Notes under the pieces: model-generated
Told to the model about the DNA's origin: nothing
The model's input: only the letters and a program-made list of their open reading frames with translations
Databases searched by the model: none
Shown here: positions 25,560 through 33,627 of the stretch, piece by piece
Layout: each line of letters opens with the position of its first letter
Numbering within the stretch: the stretch's first letter is position 1
Program-made: the position numbers and the translations under genes
Source of the DNA: Cryptosporangium phraense
GTDB taxonomy: Bacteria > Actinomycetota > Actinomycetes > Mycobacteriales > Cryptosporangiaceae
DNA: 33,627 bases
Direction of reading: 5' to 3'
Assembly: GCF_006912135.1 (NCBI RefSeq)
Contig: NZ_VIRS01000054.1
Location: 1 to 33,627, forward strand

Positions 25560-25768
25560 TTGCTCTGACTGTGAGGCTGGTGGTGTCGGCTCGCGTAATG
25601 ATGAGCTGGCGGCTGGCAGCGGCGGGTGTGACTCGTGTTCTGACTGACTGTGTGTCTTGGCCAGGACTTGTCCGCCTGCTGCTGCCTGGCACCGGCCCGG
25701 CCGGAGAGGATGGCCTGATCAGGAGCTTGACCGCCAGTTAACGGCTGGCGCGTCCCATCACAGTCCGC
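25560..25768 (+). ncRNA. Candidate IS110 bridge RNA region
   Basis: IS110-group elements carry a bridge RNA, which pairs with donor and target DNA, in the non-coding left end upstream of the transposase. This stretch has that position and size and has hairpin potential near its 3' end (25714-25723, 25732-25750). Guide loops were not identified by eye. The 5' boundary is a guess. Confidence 0.4.
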
Positions 25769-26818
25769 ATGACCATGCTGACAGAGATCGCCGAGGTCGT
25801 CATCGGCGTCGATACCCATAAAGACACCCACACCGCCGCGGTCCTCGACACCCGCACCGGCGGGGTCTTAGCCCGGATCAGCATCACCGCGGACCCCGAC
25901 GGCTACACCCAGCTCATGGTCCTGGCCGACCAGCACTCCGGGCTGCGCGCCTGGGCCCTGGAAGGCTCCAGCGGATACGGCGCCGGACTGACCCGCCACC
26001 TGACCGCCGCAGGAGAACTGGTCGTCGAACTCGACCGGCCACAGCGCCCGGCCCGGCGAGCCGGAGCAAAGTCCGACCCGATCGACGCCGAACGCGCCGC
26101 CCGAGACGCCCTGGCCCGACCTCGGCTGGCACAACCCACAACCGGCGGCCAACGCGCAGCGTGACAACTGCGCCTGACCGCCCGCCGCGCCGCGGTCGAA
26201 GCCAGCGCCGAAGCCCAGCAGCAACTCCACGCCCTGGTCATCACCGCACCCGAGCCGGTCCGCGCCCGCTTCCGCGGGCAGAGCACCCGGACCATGCTGG
26301 CCACCGCGACCCGGCTGCGCCCGGCCACCACCCGCGACGTCGAGGTCTTCACCAGCCTGACCGTGCTGCGCGAGCTGGCCCGCCGGGTCAGCTTCCTCGA
26401 AACCGAAGCCACCGGACACGAACACGCGATCCGCGCGATCGTCCGGTCCTGGCGCCCGGACCTGCTCACCCTCACCGGCGTCGGACCCATCGTCGCCGCC
26501 ACCGTGCTCACCGCCTGGTCCCACCCCGGCCGCTGCCGCAACGACGCCGCGTTCGCCATGCTCGCCGGCGTCGCACCCATCCCGGCATCCTCGGGAAAAA
26601 CCGTGCGTTACCGGCTCAACCGCTCCGGCGACCGCCAACTCAACCGGGCCCTGCACACCATCGTGCTCACCCGCCTCCGGCTCGACGAAACAACTCAGGC
26701 CTACGCCGACCGACGTCGCGCTCAAGGCAAAACCGACCGAGAAATCAAACGCTGCCTCAAACGCTACGTCGCCCGAGAGCTCTACCGACTCCTCGAAAAC
26801 GGACCCTCAACCACTTGA
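25769..26818 (+). pseudogene. IS110-family transposase interrupted by an in-frame TGA
   Basis: Residues 1-131 carry the RuvC-like DEDD domain (D15, E65, D103, D106; GVDTHKDTHTAAVLD, KSDPIDAERAARDALAR). A TGA at 26162-26164 then stops the frame, but the same frame continues without a shift to 26818 and encodes the rest of the protein. This includes the Transposase_20 part LTGVGPIVAATVLTAW and the catalytic-serine region APIPASSGKTVRYRL. Around the stop the protein reads GGQRAA-stop-QLRL where intact relatives have an Arg before QLRL, so a CGA-to-TGA transition explains it. The DEDD and serine domains act together, so the enzyme is probably dead unless the stop is read through. Confidence 0.88.
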
Positions 26819-26838
26819 CGCGTCATAGGAGCGTCCTT

Positions 26839-26948
26839 GAGCCCGCCCAGGGCGACGCTGGCGCTCGAGCGCGCTGACGCCGTGGCATCAGCGGAGCGCC
26901 ATAAGGAAGCGCGCTCGCGCGTCAGCGTCGTTCTGGGCGGGCCGCCCA
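26839..26948 (-). repeat. Palindromic repeat, copy B
   Basis: Left arm GAGCCCGCCCAGGGCGACGC, right arm GCGTCGTTCTGGGCGGGCC with GCCCA at the end. Inner arms GACGCTGGCGCTCGAGCGCG and CGCGCTCGCGCGTCAGCGTC pair almost fully. It fills the space between the IS110 right end and the regX3 stop; on the minus strand it starts two bases after the stop codon. Confidence 0.88.
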
Positions 26949-26950
26949 AA

Positions 26951-27631
26951 TTAAGCCTCGAACTTGTAGCCCAGGCCTCGGACCGTGACGAGGTACTGCG
27001 GGTTCGACGGCGACGGCTCGATCTTGGCGCGGAGACGCTTGACGTGGACGTCGAGCGTCTTCGTGTCACCGACGTAGTCCGCACCCCAGATCCGGTCGAT
27101 CAGCTGCCCCCGGGTGAGCACCCGACCAGCGTTGCGCAGCAGCATCTCCAGCAGCTCGAACTCCTTGAGCGGCAGCGAGATCCCGTCCCCGTTGACCGTG
27201 ACCGTGTGCCGGTCGACGTCCATCCGCACCGGGCCGGCCTCCAGCGTGGCCGGGGTCAGCTCCTCGGGCTCGGTCCGGCGGCGCAGCACGGCCCGGATCC
27301 GGGCGACGAGCTCCCGCGGCGAGTACGGCTTGGTGACGTAGTCGTCGGCCCCGATCTCGAGCCCGACGACCTTGTCGATCTCGCCGTCCCGAGCCGTCAC
27401 CATGATGATCGGCACGGTCGAGCGCGCGCGCAGCGTGCGGCAGACCTCGGTGCCGGACAGACCCGGCAGCATCACGTCGAGCAGAACGATGTCGGCACCG
27501 GCTCGATCGAACTCGGTCAGCGCGTCCGGCCCGGTGGCGGCGAGCCCGACTTCGAAACCCTCCTTGCGGAGCATGTAGGACAAGGCGTCCGAGAACGACT
27601 CCTCGTCTTCGACCACCAGGACTCGGGTCAC
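26951..27631 (-). CDS. regX3: Response regulator RegX3
   Basis: 226 residues, OmpR/PhoB family. The receiver domain has the acidic pair in VVEDEE, phospho-acceptor D52 in LLDVMLPG, and K101 in YVTKPYSPREL. The winged-helix effector domain at ~130-226 ends in VRGLGYKFEA. It is the partner of the overlapping SenX3 kinase and, by family knowledge, activates phosphate-starvation genes. Its start overlaps the senX3 stop by four bases. Its stop is followed directly by repeat copy B. Confidence 0.96.
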   Translation of the reverse strand: MTRVLVVEDEESFSDALSYMLRKEGFEVGLAATGPDALTEFDRAGADIVLLDVMLPGLSGTEVCRTLRARSTVPIIMVTARDGEIDKVVGLEIGADDYVTKPYSPRELVARIRAVLRRRTEPEELTPATLEAGPVRMDVDRHTVTVNGDGISLPLKEFELLEMLLRNAGRVLTRGQLIDRIWGADYVGDTKTLDVHVKRLRAKIEPSPSNPQYLVTVRGLGYKFEA

Positions 27632-28902
27632 GCGTCACCTCTCGTTACTGCTGTGGGGTGTTCGGGCGGCTGTTCAACGGCGCCCGGATCTAAGTTCGGT
27701 TGGTTGTCGCCGCCGGAGAACTCGGCCAGCCCGTCAAGGTCTTCGAGCGCGTCGAAATCCTCGAACGGCGAGTCGCAGCCGGGGTCGGGCAGGCGGATCG
27801 TGAACGTCGAGCCGGATCCCTCCACGCTCCAGACGTCCACGCTGCCGCCGTGGTTGGTGGCGATGTGCTTGACGATGGCCAGGCCGAGCCCGGTGCCACC
27901 GGTCGCGCGGGACCGGGCCGGGTCGGCCCGGTAGAAGCGCTCGAAGATCCGGTCGAGGTCGGCCTCGGCGATGCCCATGCCCTGGTCGGAGACCGAGATC
28001 TCGATCAGGTGCCCGCGACGGCGGGTGCCGATCGCGACCCGGGTGCGCTCGGGGCTGTAGGTCACCGCGTTCTCGACCAGGTTGACCAGCGCGGTGATCA
28101 GCTGGTTCTCGTTGCCCTCGACGACGAGCCCGCGCTCGCCGCCGGAGACCACCGAGATCGACTTGCCCTCGGAGACGGTCTTCGTCCGGTCGACGACCTC
28201 GGAGACGACCTCGTCGACCGGAACCGCGACCGGCTCGGGCAGCGGGTCGGCGCCCTGCAGCCGGGACAGCTCGATCAGCTCCTGGACCAGCCGGCCCAGG
28301 CGGCCGGACTCGTGCCGCATCCGCGAGGCGAACCGCTGGACCGCAGCCGGGTCGTCCACCGCGTCGAGCATGGCCTCGGCCAGCAGCGAGAGCGCTCCGA
28401 CCGGCGTCTTGAGCTCGTGGCTGACGTTGGCGACGAAGTCGCGGCGGACGTTGGCCAGCCGGTGCGCCTCGGTGACGTCTTCCACCTGCATCACGGCGTG
28501 GCCGCCGACGCCGAGCGGGGCGGCCCGGACCCGAACCCCCAACGGTTCCAGGCCGCGCCCGCGCGGCAGCTCAACCTCGGTTTCCCGCACCTCACCGATC
28601 TGCCGGACCTGCCGGCTGAAGGCGCGGAGCACCGAATGTCCGATCCGACCGTCCCGGACAACCCCTAGCCTACGTGCCGCGGGGTTCGCGAGCACGACTT
28701 CGTCGCGGGGATCCAGAACAACGACGCCAACTCCCAGTCCGTCCAGGCTCCGGCGGACCAGATCGAGGTCCATCTCGGTGGTCGGCGGAGGGGTCGCCTC
28801 GACCCGCGGCGAGCGCCGCGAGAAGGCGTGCACCGCGACCCCGACAGCGACTCCGAGGAGTACGGCCGGGACGCCGATGAGCAGCGCCGATACGAGATCC
28901 AC
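27628..28902 (-). CDS. senX3: Sensor histidine kinase SenX3
   Basis: 424 residues from GTG 28900-28902; an upstream GTG at 28923 is the alternative. One or two N-terminal membrane helices (LVSALLIGVPAVLLGVAVGVAV) are followed by a PAS-like domain (LGVGVVVLDPRDEVVLANPAARRLG). The HisKA box is VANVSHELKTPVGAL, the N box NLVENAVTYS, and the G box GGTGLGLAIVKHIATNHGG. It phosphorylates RegX3 in response to low phosphate, with PhoU as a usual negative partner; phoU is divergent here. TACGAT stands seven bases before the GTG, so the mRNA is probably leaderless. Confidence 0.95.
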   Translation of the reverse strand: MDLVSALLIGVPAVLLGVAVGVAVHAFSRRSPRVEATPPPTTEMDLDLVRRSLDGLGVGVVVLDPRDEVVLANPAARRLGVVRDGRIGHSVLRAFSRQVRQIGEVRETEVELPRGRGLEPLGVRVRAAPLGVGGHAVMQVEDVTEAHRLANVRRDFVANVSHELKTPVGALSLLAEAMLDAVDDPAAVQRFASRMRHESGRLGRLVQELIELSRLQGADPLPEPVAVPVDEVVSEVVDRTKTVSEGKSISVVSGGERGLVVEGNENQLITALVNLVENAVTYSPERTRVAIGTRRRGHLIEISVSDQGMGIAEADLDRIFERFYRADPARSRATGGTGLGLAIVKHIATNHGGSVDVWSVEGSGSTFTIRLPDPGCDSPFEDFDALEDLDGLAEFSGGDNQPNLDPGAVEQPPEHPTAVTRGDA

Positions 28903-28915
28903 GACAATGATCGTA
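28903..28915 (-). promoter_or_regulatory. Leaderless -10 element for senX3
   Basis: On the minus strand TACGAT is followed by CATTGTC and the GTG start. The seven-base distance places the transcription start at or next to the first codon. This spacing also supports the chosen start over the upstream GTG. Confidence 0.5.
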
Positions 28916-28932
28916 TGAGGCACTCGGAGTGC

Positions 28933-28958
28933 CGTGACCCTAACGTGACCGCTTGACC
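28933..28958. promoter_or_regulatory. Candidate PHO/RegX3 box between senX3 and phoU
   Basis: CGTGACC occurs at 28933 and again at 28944, exactly 11 bases apart, with a related CTTGACC at 28952. On the minus strand these read GGTCACG, resembling the 11-base direct repeats (G-G/T-TCA) bound by PhoP/RegX3-type regulators. The position in the divergent promoter region is right for autoregulation of senX3-regX3 and control of phoU. The match is partial. Confidence 0.45.
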
Positions 28959-29084
28959 GAAATCTGCGGCAGCTGTTCACCGGATGGCTGCTCAACTTTC
29001 AGTGGATCGACACCGATGGGGACAGCTGGATCGACGCAAAGCCCACTAGCGTCGAGAAAACTGCCGAAACTCTGCGGGGAGTAC

Positions 29085-29735
29085 ATGCGCGACTCGTTCC
29101 ACGGCGAGCTCTCCAAGATCAACGAGATCCTCGTCCGGATGACCGACCTCGCCCAGCTGGCGATGGATTCGGCGACGAAAGCGCTGCTCACGTCCGACCT
29201 GACGCTGGCCGAGGCGGTCATCTCGGGCGACGCCCAGATCGACGCGCTCCACCGGGAACTCGAAGAGCGGTCGATGGACCTGCTGGCCAGGCAGCAGCCG
29301 GTCGCGGTCGACCTGCGGACGATCATCGGCGGGCTGCGGATGGTCTCGTCGCTCGAGCGGATGGGCGACCTGGCCCGGCACATCGCGACCATCGCCCGGA
29401 TGCGGTACCCGGACTGCGCGGTTCCGGACGAACTGAAGCCGATCTTCGCCGAGGCCGCCCAGGTGGCCGACAAGATCATCGCCAAGACCCGCGACGTTTT
29501 AGTGGAACGAGACGTATCTCTCGCCTCGGAGATCGCCAAGGACGACGACCGGATGGACGCGCTCCATCGGGAACTGTTTGCCCGGGTTTTGGACGACAAC
29601 TGGGCCCACGGAATGGAGGCCGCGATCGACGTGACGCTGCTCGGGCGGTTCTACGAGCGTTACGCGGATCACGCGGTGTCGCTGGCCAGGCGGATGGTCC
29701 AACTCGTGACGGGTGTGCTGCCGGCGAGCGCCTGA
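29085..29735 (+). CDS. phoU: Phosphate transport/signalling regulator PhoU
   Basis: 216 residues from ATG 29085, with GGGGAG upstream; the open frame continues upstream without a better start. Two PhoU three-helix bundles are visible, each with the metal-site E/D pattern (DAQIDALHRELEERSMDL, then DDRMDALHRELFARVLDD) and ERMGDLARHIATIA / ERYADHAVSLARRM. It damps SenX3-type kinase signalling and phosphate uptake when phosphate is plentiful. It is divergent from senX3 and followed after 14 bases by a HAD phosphatase gene, probably co-transcribed. Confidence 0.95.
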   Translation: MRDSFHGELSKINEILVRMTDLAQLAMDSATKALLTSDLTLAEAVISGDAQIDALHRELEERSMDLLARQQPVAVDLRTIIGGLRMVSSLERMGDLARHIATIARMRYPDCAVPDELKPIFAEAAQVADKIIAKTRDVLVERDVSLASEIAKDDDRMDALHRELFARVLDDNWAHGMEAAIDVTLLGRFYERYADHAVSLARRMVQLVTGVLPASA

Positions 29736-29749
29736 GGAAGAATGCGGTC

Positions 29750-30445
29750 GTGATGGCCGCGCAAACGCACCGACTCGCCCACCCCGAGACGTGGTCGACC
29801 ACGCTCGCCGGGATCCTCTTCGATCTCGACGGGACGCTGGTCGACTCCACCGGGGTCGTGGAGCGGCAGTGGGCGACGTTCCTCGGGTGGTACGGGTTGC
29901 CGCCCGAGGCGCTCCCGAAGCAGCTGCACGGCAAGCGGGCCGAGGAGCACATCCGGGAGATGCTCCCGGCCGACCAGGTCGCCGGTGCGGCCGCGCGTCT
30001 GGCCGCGCTCGAGGCCGGCGACATCGCCGGCCTGACCGCGGTCACCGGCGCCCACCAGCTCGTCGACGCCGTGGACGGGGTCGTGCCGTGGGGAATCGTC
30101 ACCAGCGGCACGCTCGCGGTCGCCACGGCCCGGCTGGCCGCGGTCGGCCTGCCGACGCCGAGCGTGCTGGTGACCGCGGAAGACGTCCGGGCCGGCAAGC
30201 CCGACCCGGAGCCCTACCTGATCGGGATGGAACGGCTCGGCGCCGGCGGTGCGGTCGTCGTGTTCGAGGACGCACCGGCCGGCATCCGGTCGGGCCGCGA
30301 CGCCGGCTGCCCGGTCGTCGCGGTGACGACGTCCCACCCCGCCGAAGACCTCACCGAAGCGGACGTCGTCGTCCCCGACCTGACCGCGATCACACTGCGC
30401 GCTCCCGCACGAGACGACGCGGCTGTCCTCACCGCCGCAAGCTGA
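29750..30445 (+). CDS. HAD-superfamily sugar-phosphatase-like hydrolase
   Basis: 231 residues from GTG 29750 (or ATG 29753), about nine bases after GAGGAAG. Motif I is LFDLDGTLVDST, motif II is in GIVTSGTLAVA, the conserved lysine is in RAGKPDPEPYLIGMERLG and motif IV is VVFEDAPAGIRSG. This pattern matches beta-phosphoglucomutase/2-deoxyglucose-6-phosphatase-type HADs that dephosphorylate small sugar phosphates. A clean intrinsic terminator follows the stop. Confidence 0.92.
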   Translation: MMAAQTHRLAHPETWSTTLAGILFDLDGTLVDSTGVVERQWATFLGWYGLPPEALPKQLHGKRAEEHIREMLPADQVAGAAARLAALEAGDIAGLTAVTGAHQLVDAVDGVVPWGIVTSGTLAVATARLAAVGLPTPSVLVTAEDVRAGKPDPEPYLIGMERLGAGGAVVVFEDAPAGIRSGRDAGCPVVAVTTSHPAEDLTEADVVVPDLTAITLRAPARDDAAVLTAAS

Positions 30446-30467
30446 AAGCGCCGAAGGCGCTTTCGTT
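30445..30467 (+). terminator. Intrinsic terminator of phoU-HAD unit
   Basis: AAAGCGCC-GAA-GGCGCTTT is a perfect eight-base-pair hairpin with a three-base loop starting at the last base of the stop codon, followed by CGTTCT. The stem is strong and the tail only moderately T-rich, as in many actinobacterial terminators. Confidence 0.75.
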
Positions 30468-30474
30468 CTGACGT

Positions 30475-30586
30475 GGAGCCCGCCCAGGGCGGCGCCGGCA
30501 GTCGAGCGGGCCGACGCCGTGGCCCTTGGCTTGCCGCCTCAAGGAGGCCCGCTCGCCTGTCGGCGTCGTTCTGGGCGGGCCGCCCA
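30475..30586 (-). repeat. Palindromic repeat, copy C
   Basis: Left arm GGAGCCCGCCCAGGGCGGCG, right arm GGCGTCGTTCTGGGCGGGCC with GCCCA end. Inner arms GTCGAGCGGGCC and GGCCCGCTCGCC pair, differing from copy B in both arms so that pairing is kept. On the minus strand it begins one base after the stop codon of the phosphoglycerate mutase gene. The loop contains CCTTGG/CCTCAAGG-like sequence. Confidence 0.88.
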
Positions 30587-30587
30587 C

Positions 30588-31337
30588 CTAGCGGCCCTGG
30601 TTGGCTACGGCGGCGACGGCTTCCTTGGCCGCCTCCGGGTCCAGGTAGGTACCCCCGGGATTGGTGGGACGAAGATCCTCGTCCAGGTCGTAGCGGAGCG
30701 GAATGCCGGTCGGGATGTTCAGGCCGGCGATCGCCTCGTCGCTGACGCCGTCGAGGTGCTTCACGACCGCGCGCAGCGAGTTGCCGTGGGCCGCCACCAG
30801 CACGGTCTTGCCCGCCTGCAGGTCCGGGACGATCGAGTCGTACCAGTACGGCAGCGCCCGGGCCAGGACGTCCTTGAGGCACTCGGTCTGCGGACGCAGC
30901 TCCGGCGGCAGCGATGCGTACCGCGGGTCGGCGAACTGCGACCACTCGGCGTCCCGCTCCAGCGGCGGCGGCGGGGTGTCGTAAGAGCGGCGCCAGAGCA
31001 TGAACTGCTCCTCGCCGAACTCGTCGAGCGTCTGCTTCTTGTTCTTCCCCTGCAGCGCGCCGTAGTGCCGCTCGTTCAGGCGCCAGCTCCGGGTGACCGG
31101 GATCCACAGCCGGTCGAGCGCGTCCAGCGCGATCACCGACGTCCGGATCGCCCGACGCAGCACCGACGTGTGCAGGACGTCCGGCAGGAGGCCGGCCTCC
31201 TTGAGCAGTTCGCCGCCGCGGCGCGCCTCGTCCTCACCCTTGGCGTTGAGGTCGACGTCGACCCACCCCGTGAACAGGTTCTTCGCGTTCCACTCGCTCT
31301 CGCCGTGGCGGAGCAAAACCAGGGTTCCGATCGTCAT
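30588..31337 (-). CDS. gpm: 2,3-bisphosphoglycerate-dependent phosphoglycerate mutase
   Basis: 249 residues from ATG 31335-31337. It interconverts 3- and 2-phosphoglycerate in glycolysis. The catalytic histidine lies in [19 protein letters not shown] (H11) and the second in [25 protein letters not shown] and [12 protein letters not shown] are typical dPGM segments. It lies 13 bases after the glycoside-hydrolase-like gene on the same strand. The gpm-senX3-regX3 linkage is the same as in M. tuberculosis. Confidence 0.96.
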   Translation of the reverse strand: MTIGTLVLLRHGESEWNAKNLFTGWVDVDLNAKGEDEARRGGELLKEAGLLPDVLHTSVLRRAIRTSVIALDALDRLWIPVTRSWRLNERHYGALQGKNKKQTLDEFGEEQFMLWRRSYDTPPPPLERDAEWSQFADPRYASLPPELRPQTECLKDVLARALPYWYDSIVPDLQAGKTVLVAAHGNSLRAVVKHLDGVSDEAIAGLNIPTGIPLRYDLDEDLRPTNPGGTYLDPEAAKEAVAAVANQGR

Positions 31338-31350
31338 GCCGTACAGCCTG

Positions 31351-33624
31351 TCACACGTCGATGTGCACGACGGAGAGCGAGTAGGGCGGGAGCGTGACCT
31401 TGGGGGAACGGGGACTGGTCTTGGCCGGCGGATGGCTCTTCGCCGGTTTCCCGCCGTTGTCCTCGGTCTTGCCGGGCTCCCAGTCGTACTGCTCGCTCGA
31501 GTACTGGTACATCCGGACGTCACCGTCGAGGTCACCCCCGGACGCGGCGATGTCGACCGTGACCTCCTTCTTCGGGTCCTTGTTGATCAGCAGCACCGAC
31601 ACCTTGCCGTCGGGACGCCGGACGCCGTACGCGGTGACCTGCGGGTTCCCGTCCGGGTAGGTGAGGTTGCTGGTGGTCTCGAGCACCTGGTGCTCGTCGT
31701 TGCCCGGCTCCACCCAGTGCCGGGTCACCAGCTGGGCCGCGTAGTACCCGACGACCGGCCGGATCTGGAAGTCGTCGTAGAACTGCAGCATCATCAGGTT
31801 GCCGTACGTGTCGCACGGCTTGCCCTCTTCCTCCTGGAACACCCAGTTGGGTTCGAGCCCGTAGAAGTAGCTGGTGTGGCCGCCGCGGGCCAGGAACCGG
31901 GCCGCGGTCTCGGCGTTGACGATCGCGCCCGGGAACTCCAGCTCGACCTGGCCGGCGAACGACGAGTAGCCGTACTCGGTGATCACCATCGGGATGTCCC
32001 GGGGCAGGCCGTTCTGGTACTGCTTCTCGATGATCGCGTCGAACAGCACCGGGTGCTGGGCGATCTGCTTCGCGTGGTTCCCGCACACGTCGTCGAACGG
32101 GTACCACTCGAACGAGAAGAAGTCGAAGTCCTCCATCCGGTCCCGGCCCTTGAGGTACTTCACGAACCGGCTGGTCCAGGAGCGGTCGCCGCTGGCGTCG
32201 GCCCAGTGGATCCAGTCCGGGAGCACGGTCTGGTAGCCGGGCCCGCCCAGCTGGACGTCGGGGGCGACCTTCTTGATCGCGTCGGCGACCTGGAGGTAGA
32301 GCGCGCCGTAGTCCTCCGGCGTCGCCATCTGACCGTCGGGCTCCTCGCCCATCTCGACCTGGGTGAACGGGTACTTCTTCTGCTTGAGGTACGAGATCAG
32401 CGCGGCCGCGTCCTCGGGGATTCCATAGAGGACCGGGACCGGGATCATCATCGGCTCGTCGTTCGTCAGGCCGCTGGCGTAGGTGCGCTCGAAGCTCGCG
32501 TGCTCGTAGTCCTTGTCCAGGTCGGCAGCGCTGTGCCAGGGGTCGGTCGACGACACCCAGGTCGGCGACTGCTGCTGGTCCTTGCGGTGGACGATGTGGT
32601 CGACGAACGACCCGTCCTTCGTGTACCCGATCGAGAGCTCGCGGACCGCGTAGCCGAGCCGGTCGCGGATGTCGGTCGAGCCTTCCGGGGCGGTGTTCGA
32701 GTCGGCGGTGAGCACGATCCGGACGAACTGCGCGTTCACCGGGGCGTCGGCTACCGTGACGGTCTGTTTCCCCCCACTGCCTTCGAACGACGCGGACGGG
32801 AAGTCCTTCCAGTTCGCGGTCGGGTGCGACGGGTGGATCGCGTCGTTGCTGCCCGACCAGTACTGGACCTTGAACCGGGTCGCGTACGGCGTGCCCCAGT
32901 TGATCGTGACGTCCTGGACGGGCTTCGCGTAGCCGAGGCTGATCATGATCCACTGCGCGTGCTCGGCGTCGGGCTCGCCGGTGAAATGCGAGTCCAGGTA
33001 CGGGTTGCTCTTCCAGAAGGTGTTCGGGTCGCCGTCGGTGAGCTTGGCGAACGCGTCGTTGTTGGCCTGGTCGATCGTGTTGCCGCGGCGCGGTAGGTGG
33101 TAGCCGTAGGAGACGCCCGCGTCCTTGGTGATCGTGTCACTGGAGGTCCAGTAGCCCTCTTTTTTGGACGCGTTGGACCAGGTGCCGGTGGGGTTCCAGT
33201 GCCAGGCCTTGACGCCGAGTTCGGTGCGGAGGCGGTAGCTGATCGCGCCCCAGCCGGCCGACTTCATCGCGCCGATGTTCTTGTCGGTCCAGACCTTGGC
33301 GATCTCGCCGCCCTCGAGGCCGTCGACGCCCGCGCCGAGCTGCTTGTGCGGCTGGAACTTGTTGACGACCTTGTCCAGCGCGACCGTGACCAGGCCGTCG
33401 GCCGGGCCGCTGAGCAGGTGGAACGGAATGAAGCGGAGCTTGCCGTCGGCCGCCATCACCGCGGTCGCGACGAGGGCGGCGGCGAGCGAGATCAGCTTCG
33501 GGCGCTGCCAGAGCGGCCGCTGGTCCAGTACCTTTCGCTGCCCGTTGCGCCCCCGCCGGTGGGCGCCGCCCCGCGTCGGCGGCCCGGCGACCGCGGTGGC
33601 GTACGGCCCGGTCTGCGAAGCCAC
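31351..33624 (-). CDS. Membrane-anchored discoidin-domain glycoside-hydrolase-like protein
   Basis: 757 residues if GTG 33622-33624 is the start; it lies three bases from the window edge, so the gene may begin outside. A basic N-terminus precedes one hydrophobic segment (~43-59), suggesting a signal anchor or signal peptide. Residues ~165-335 resemble an F5/8 type C (discoidin) carbohydrate-binding domain ([30 protein letters not shown]). Residues ~385-660 look like a clan GH-A TIM barrel, with acid/base E428 in MGEEPDG and nucleophile E550 in [10 protein letters not shown]. The last ~100 residues form a beta domain with a Pro/Lys-rich insert. It probably acts on an extracellular glycan; the substrate is unknown. 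Confidence 0.82.
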   Translation of the reverse strand: MASQTGPYATAVAGPPTRGGAHRRGRNGQRKVLDQRPLWQRPKLISLAAALVATAVMAADGKLRFIPFHLLSGPADGLVTVALDKVVNKFQPHKQLGAGVDGLEGGEIAKVWTDKNIGAMKSAGWGAISYRLRTELGVKAWHWNPTGTWSNASKKEGYWTSSDTITKDAGVSYGYHLPRRGNTIDQANNDAFAKLTDGDPNTFWKSNPYLDSHFTGEPDAEHAQWIMISLGYAKPVQDVTINWGTPYATRFKVQYWSGSNDAIHPSHPTANWKDFPSASFEGSGGKQTVTVADAPVNAQFVRIVLTADSNTAPEGSTDIRDRLGYAVRELSIGYTKDGSFVDHIVHRKDQQQSPTWVSSTDPWHSAADLDKDYEHASFERTYASGLTNDEPMMIPVPVLYGIPEDAAALISYLKQKKYPFTQVEMGEEPDGQMATPEDYGALYLQVADAIKKVAPDVQLGGPGYQTVLPDWIHWADASGDRSWTSRFVKYLKGRDRMEDFDFFSFEWYPFDDVCGNHAKQIAQHPVLFDAIIEKQYQNGLPRDIPMVITEYGYSSFAGQVELEFPGAIVNAETAARFLARGGHTSYFYGLEPNWVFQEEEGKPCDTYGNLMMLQFYDDFQIRPVVGYYAAQLVTRHWVEPGNDEHQVLETTSNLTYPDGNPQVTAYGVRRPDGKVSVLLINKDPKKEVTVDIAASGGDLDGDVRMYQYSSEQYDWEPGKTEDNGGKPAKSHPPAKTSPRSPKVTLPPYSLSVVHIDV

Positions 33625-33627
33625 GTC

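Larger units (their letters stand above)
25544..26838 (+). mobile_element. IS110-family insertion sequence (boundaries approximate)
   Basis: The element consists of a non-coding left part of about 200 bases, a DEDD transposase gene broken by one stop codon, and a short right end just after the transposase stop (ACTTGACGCGTCATAGGAGC, typical of actinobacterial IS110 right ends as I recall them). No terminal inverted repeats are seen, as expected for IS110. Its right end adjoins palindromic repeat copy B. The left part contains the palindrome CCTGATCAGG (25714-25723) and a CGCCAG/CTGGCG hairpin (25732-25750), and is where IS110 elements encode their bridge RNA. Confidence 0.8.

Noticed and set aside
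1-33627. CRISPR array, prophage, integrase or restriction-modification genes accompanying the viperin cassette
   Set aside because: No evenly spaced repeats with unique spacers, and no such protein families, were seen on either strand.

Overview
The window is high-GC actinobacterial chromosome. Codon third positions are almost all G or C, GTG starts are common, and some promoters look leaderless. Most genes follow one core block in nearly the order I recall for Mycobacterium tuberculosis Rv0489-Rv0512 (gpm1, senX3-regX3, ppx1, sugar isomerase, proC, HTH, bS22, galE2, acyltransferase, HAD, glutaredoxin, hemA-C-D-B). A rex-hemACDB operon and a BldN-like sigma factor with an RsbN-like partner are Streptomyces-like features, suggesting a mycelial or sporulating actinomycete. 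The genus cannot be fixed from the sequence alone.

Layout. 2-937: 3' part of a low-complexity membrane protein gene. 1082-4637: a compact three-gene cassette, clearly lower in GC and carrying TTA codons. It encodes a QW-repeat terpene-cyclase-like membrane protein, an inositol-monophosphatase-family phosphatase and a prokaryotic viperin (radical SAM enzyme making antiviral ddh-nucleotides). It ends 7 bases from hemB and converges on it. 4645-10445 (minus): rex-hemA-hemC-hemD-hemB, with a Rex operator in front. 10602-14679: glutaredoxin-like protein, BldN-like ECF sigma factor, RsbN/DUF5667-like partner, HAD-IB phosphatase. 14782-23379 (minus): small acidic protein, acyltransferase, epimerase, bS22, HTH protein, proC, proline dehydrogenase, sugar-phosphate isomerase and Ppx, interrupted by about 1.3 kb that is largely gene-free. 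23457-25543: Cys-rich protein, GlxA-type regulator, small CxC protein. 25544-26838: an IS110-family element whose transposase has an in-frame stop. 26951-31337: RegX3/SenX3 diverging from phoU-HAD, then phosphoglycerate mutase. 31351-33624: a large membrane-anchored discoidin/glycoside-hydrolase-like protein reaching the right edge.

The most notable system is the cassette at 1082-4637. Viperin is a known phage-defence enzyme. Its translationally coupled pairing with an IMPase-like phosphatase, and its tight linkage to a membrane protein carrying QW repeats and a DxDD motif, is not an arrangement I recognise. It may be an expanded viperin defence system. A second notable feature is a dispersed palindromic repeat of about 110 bp (three full copies and one half copy). 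Three of the four lie immediately after stop codons of minus-strand genes, and their arms change in a compensatory way between copies.
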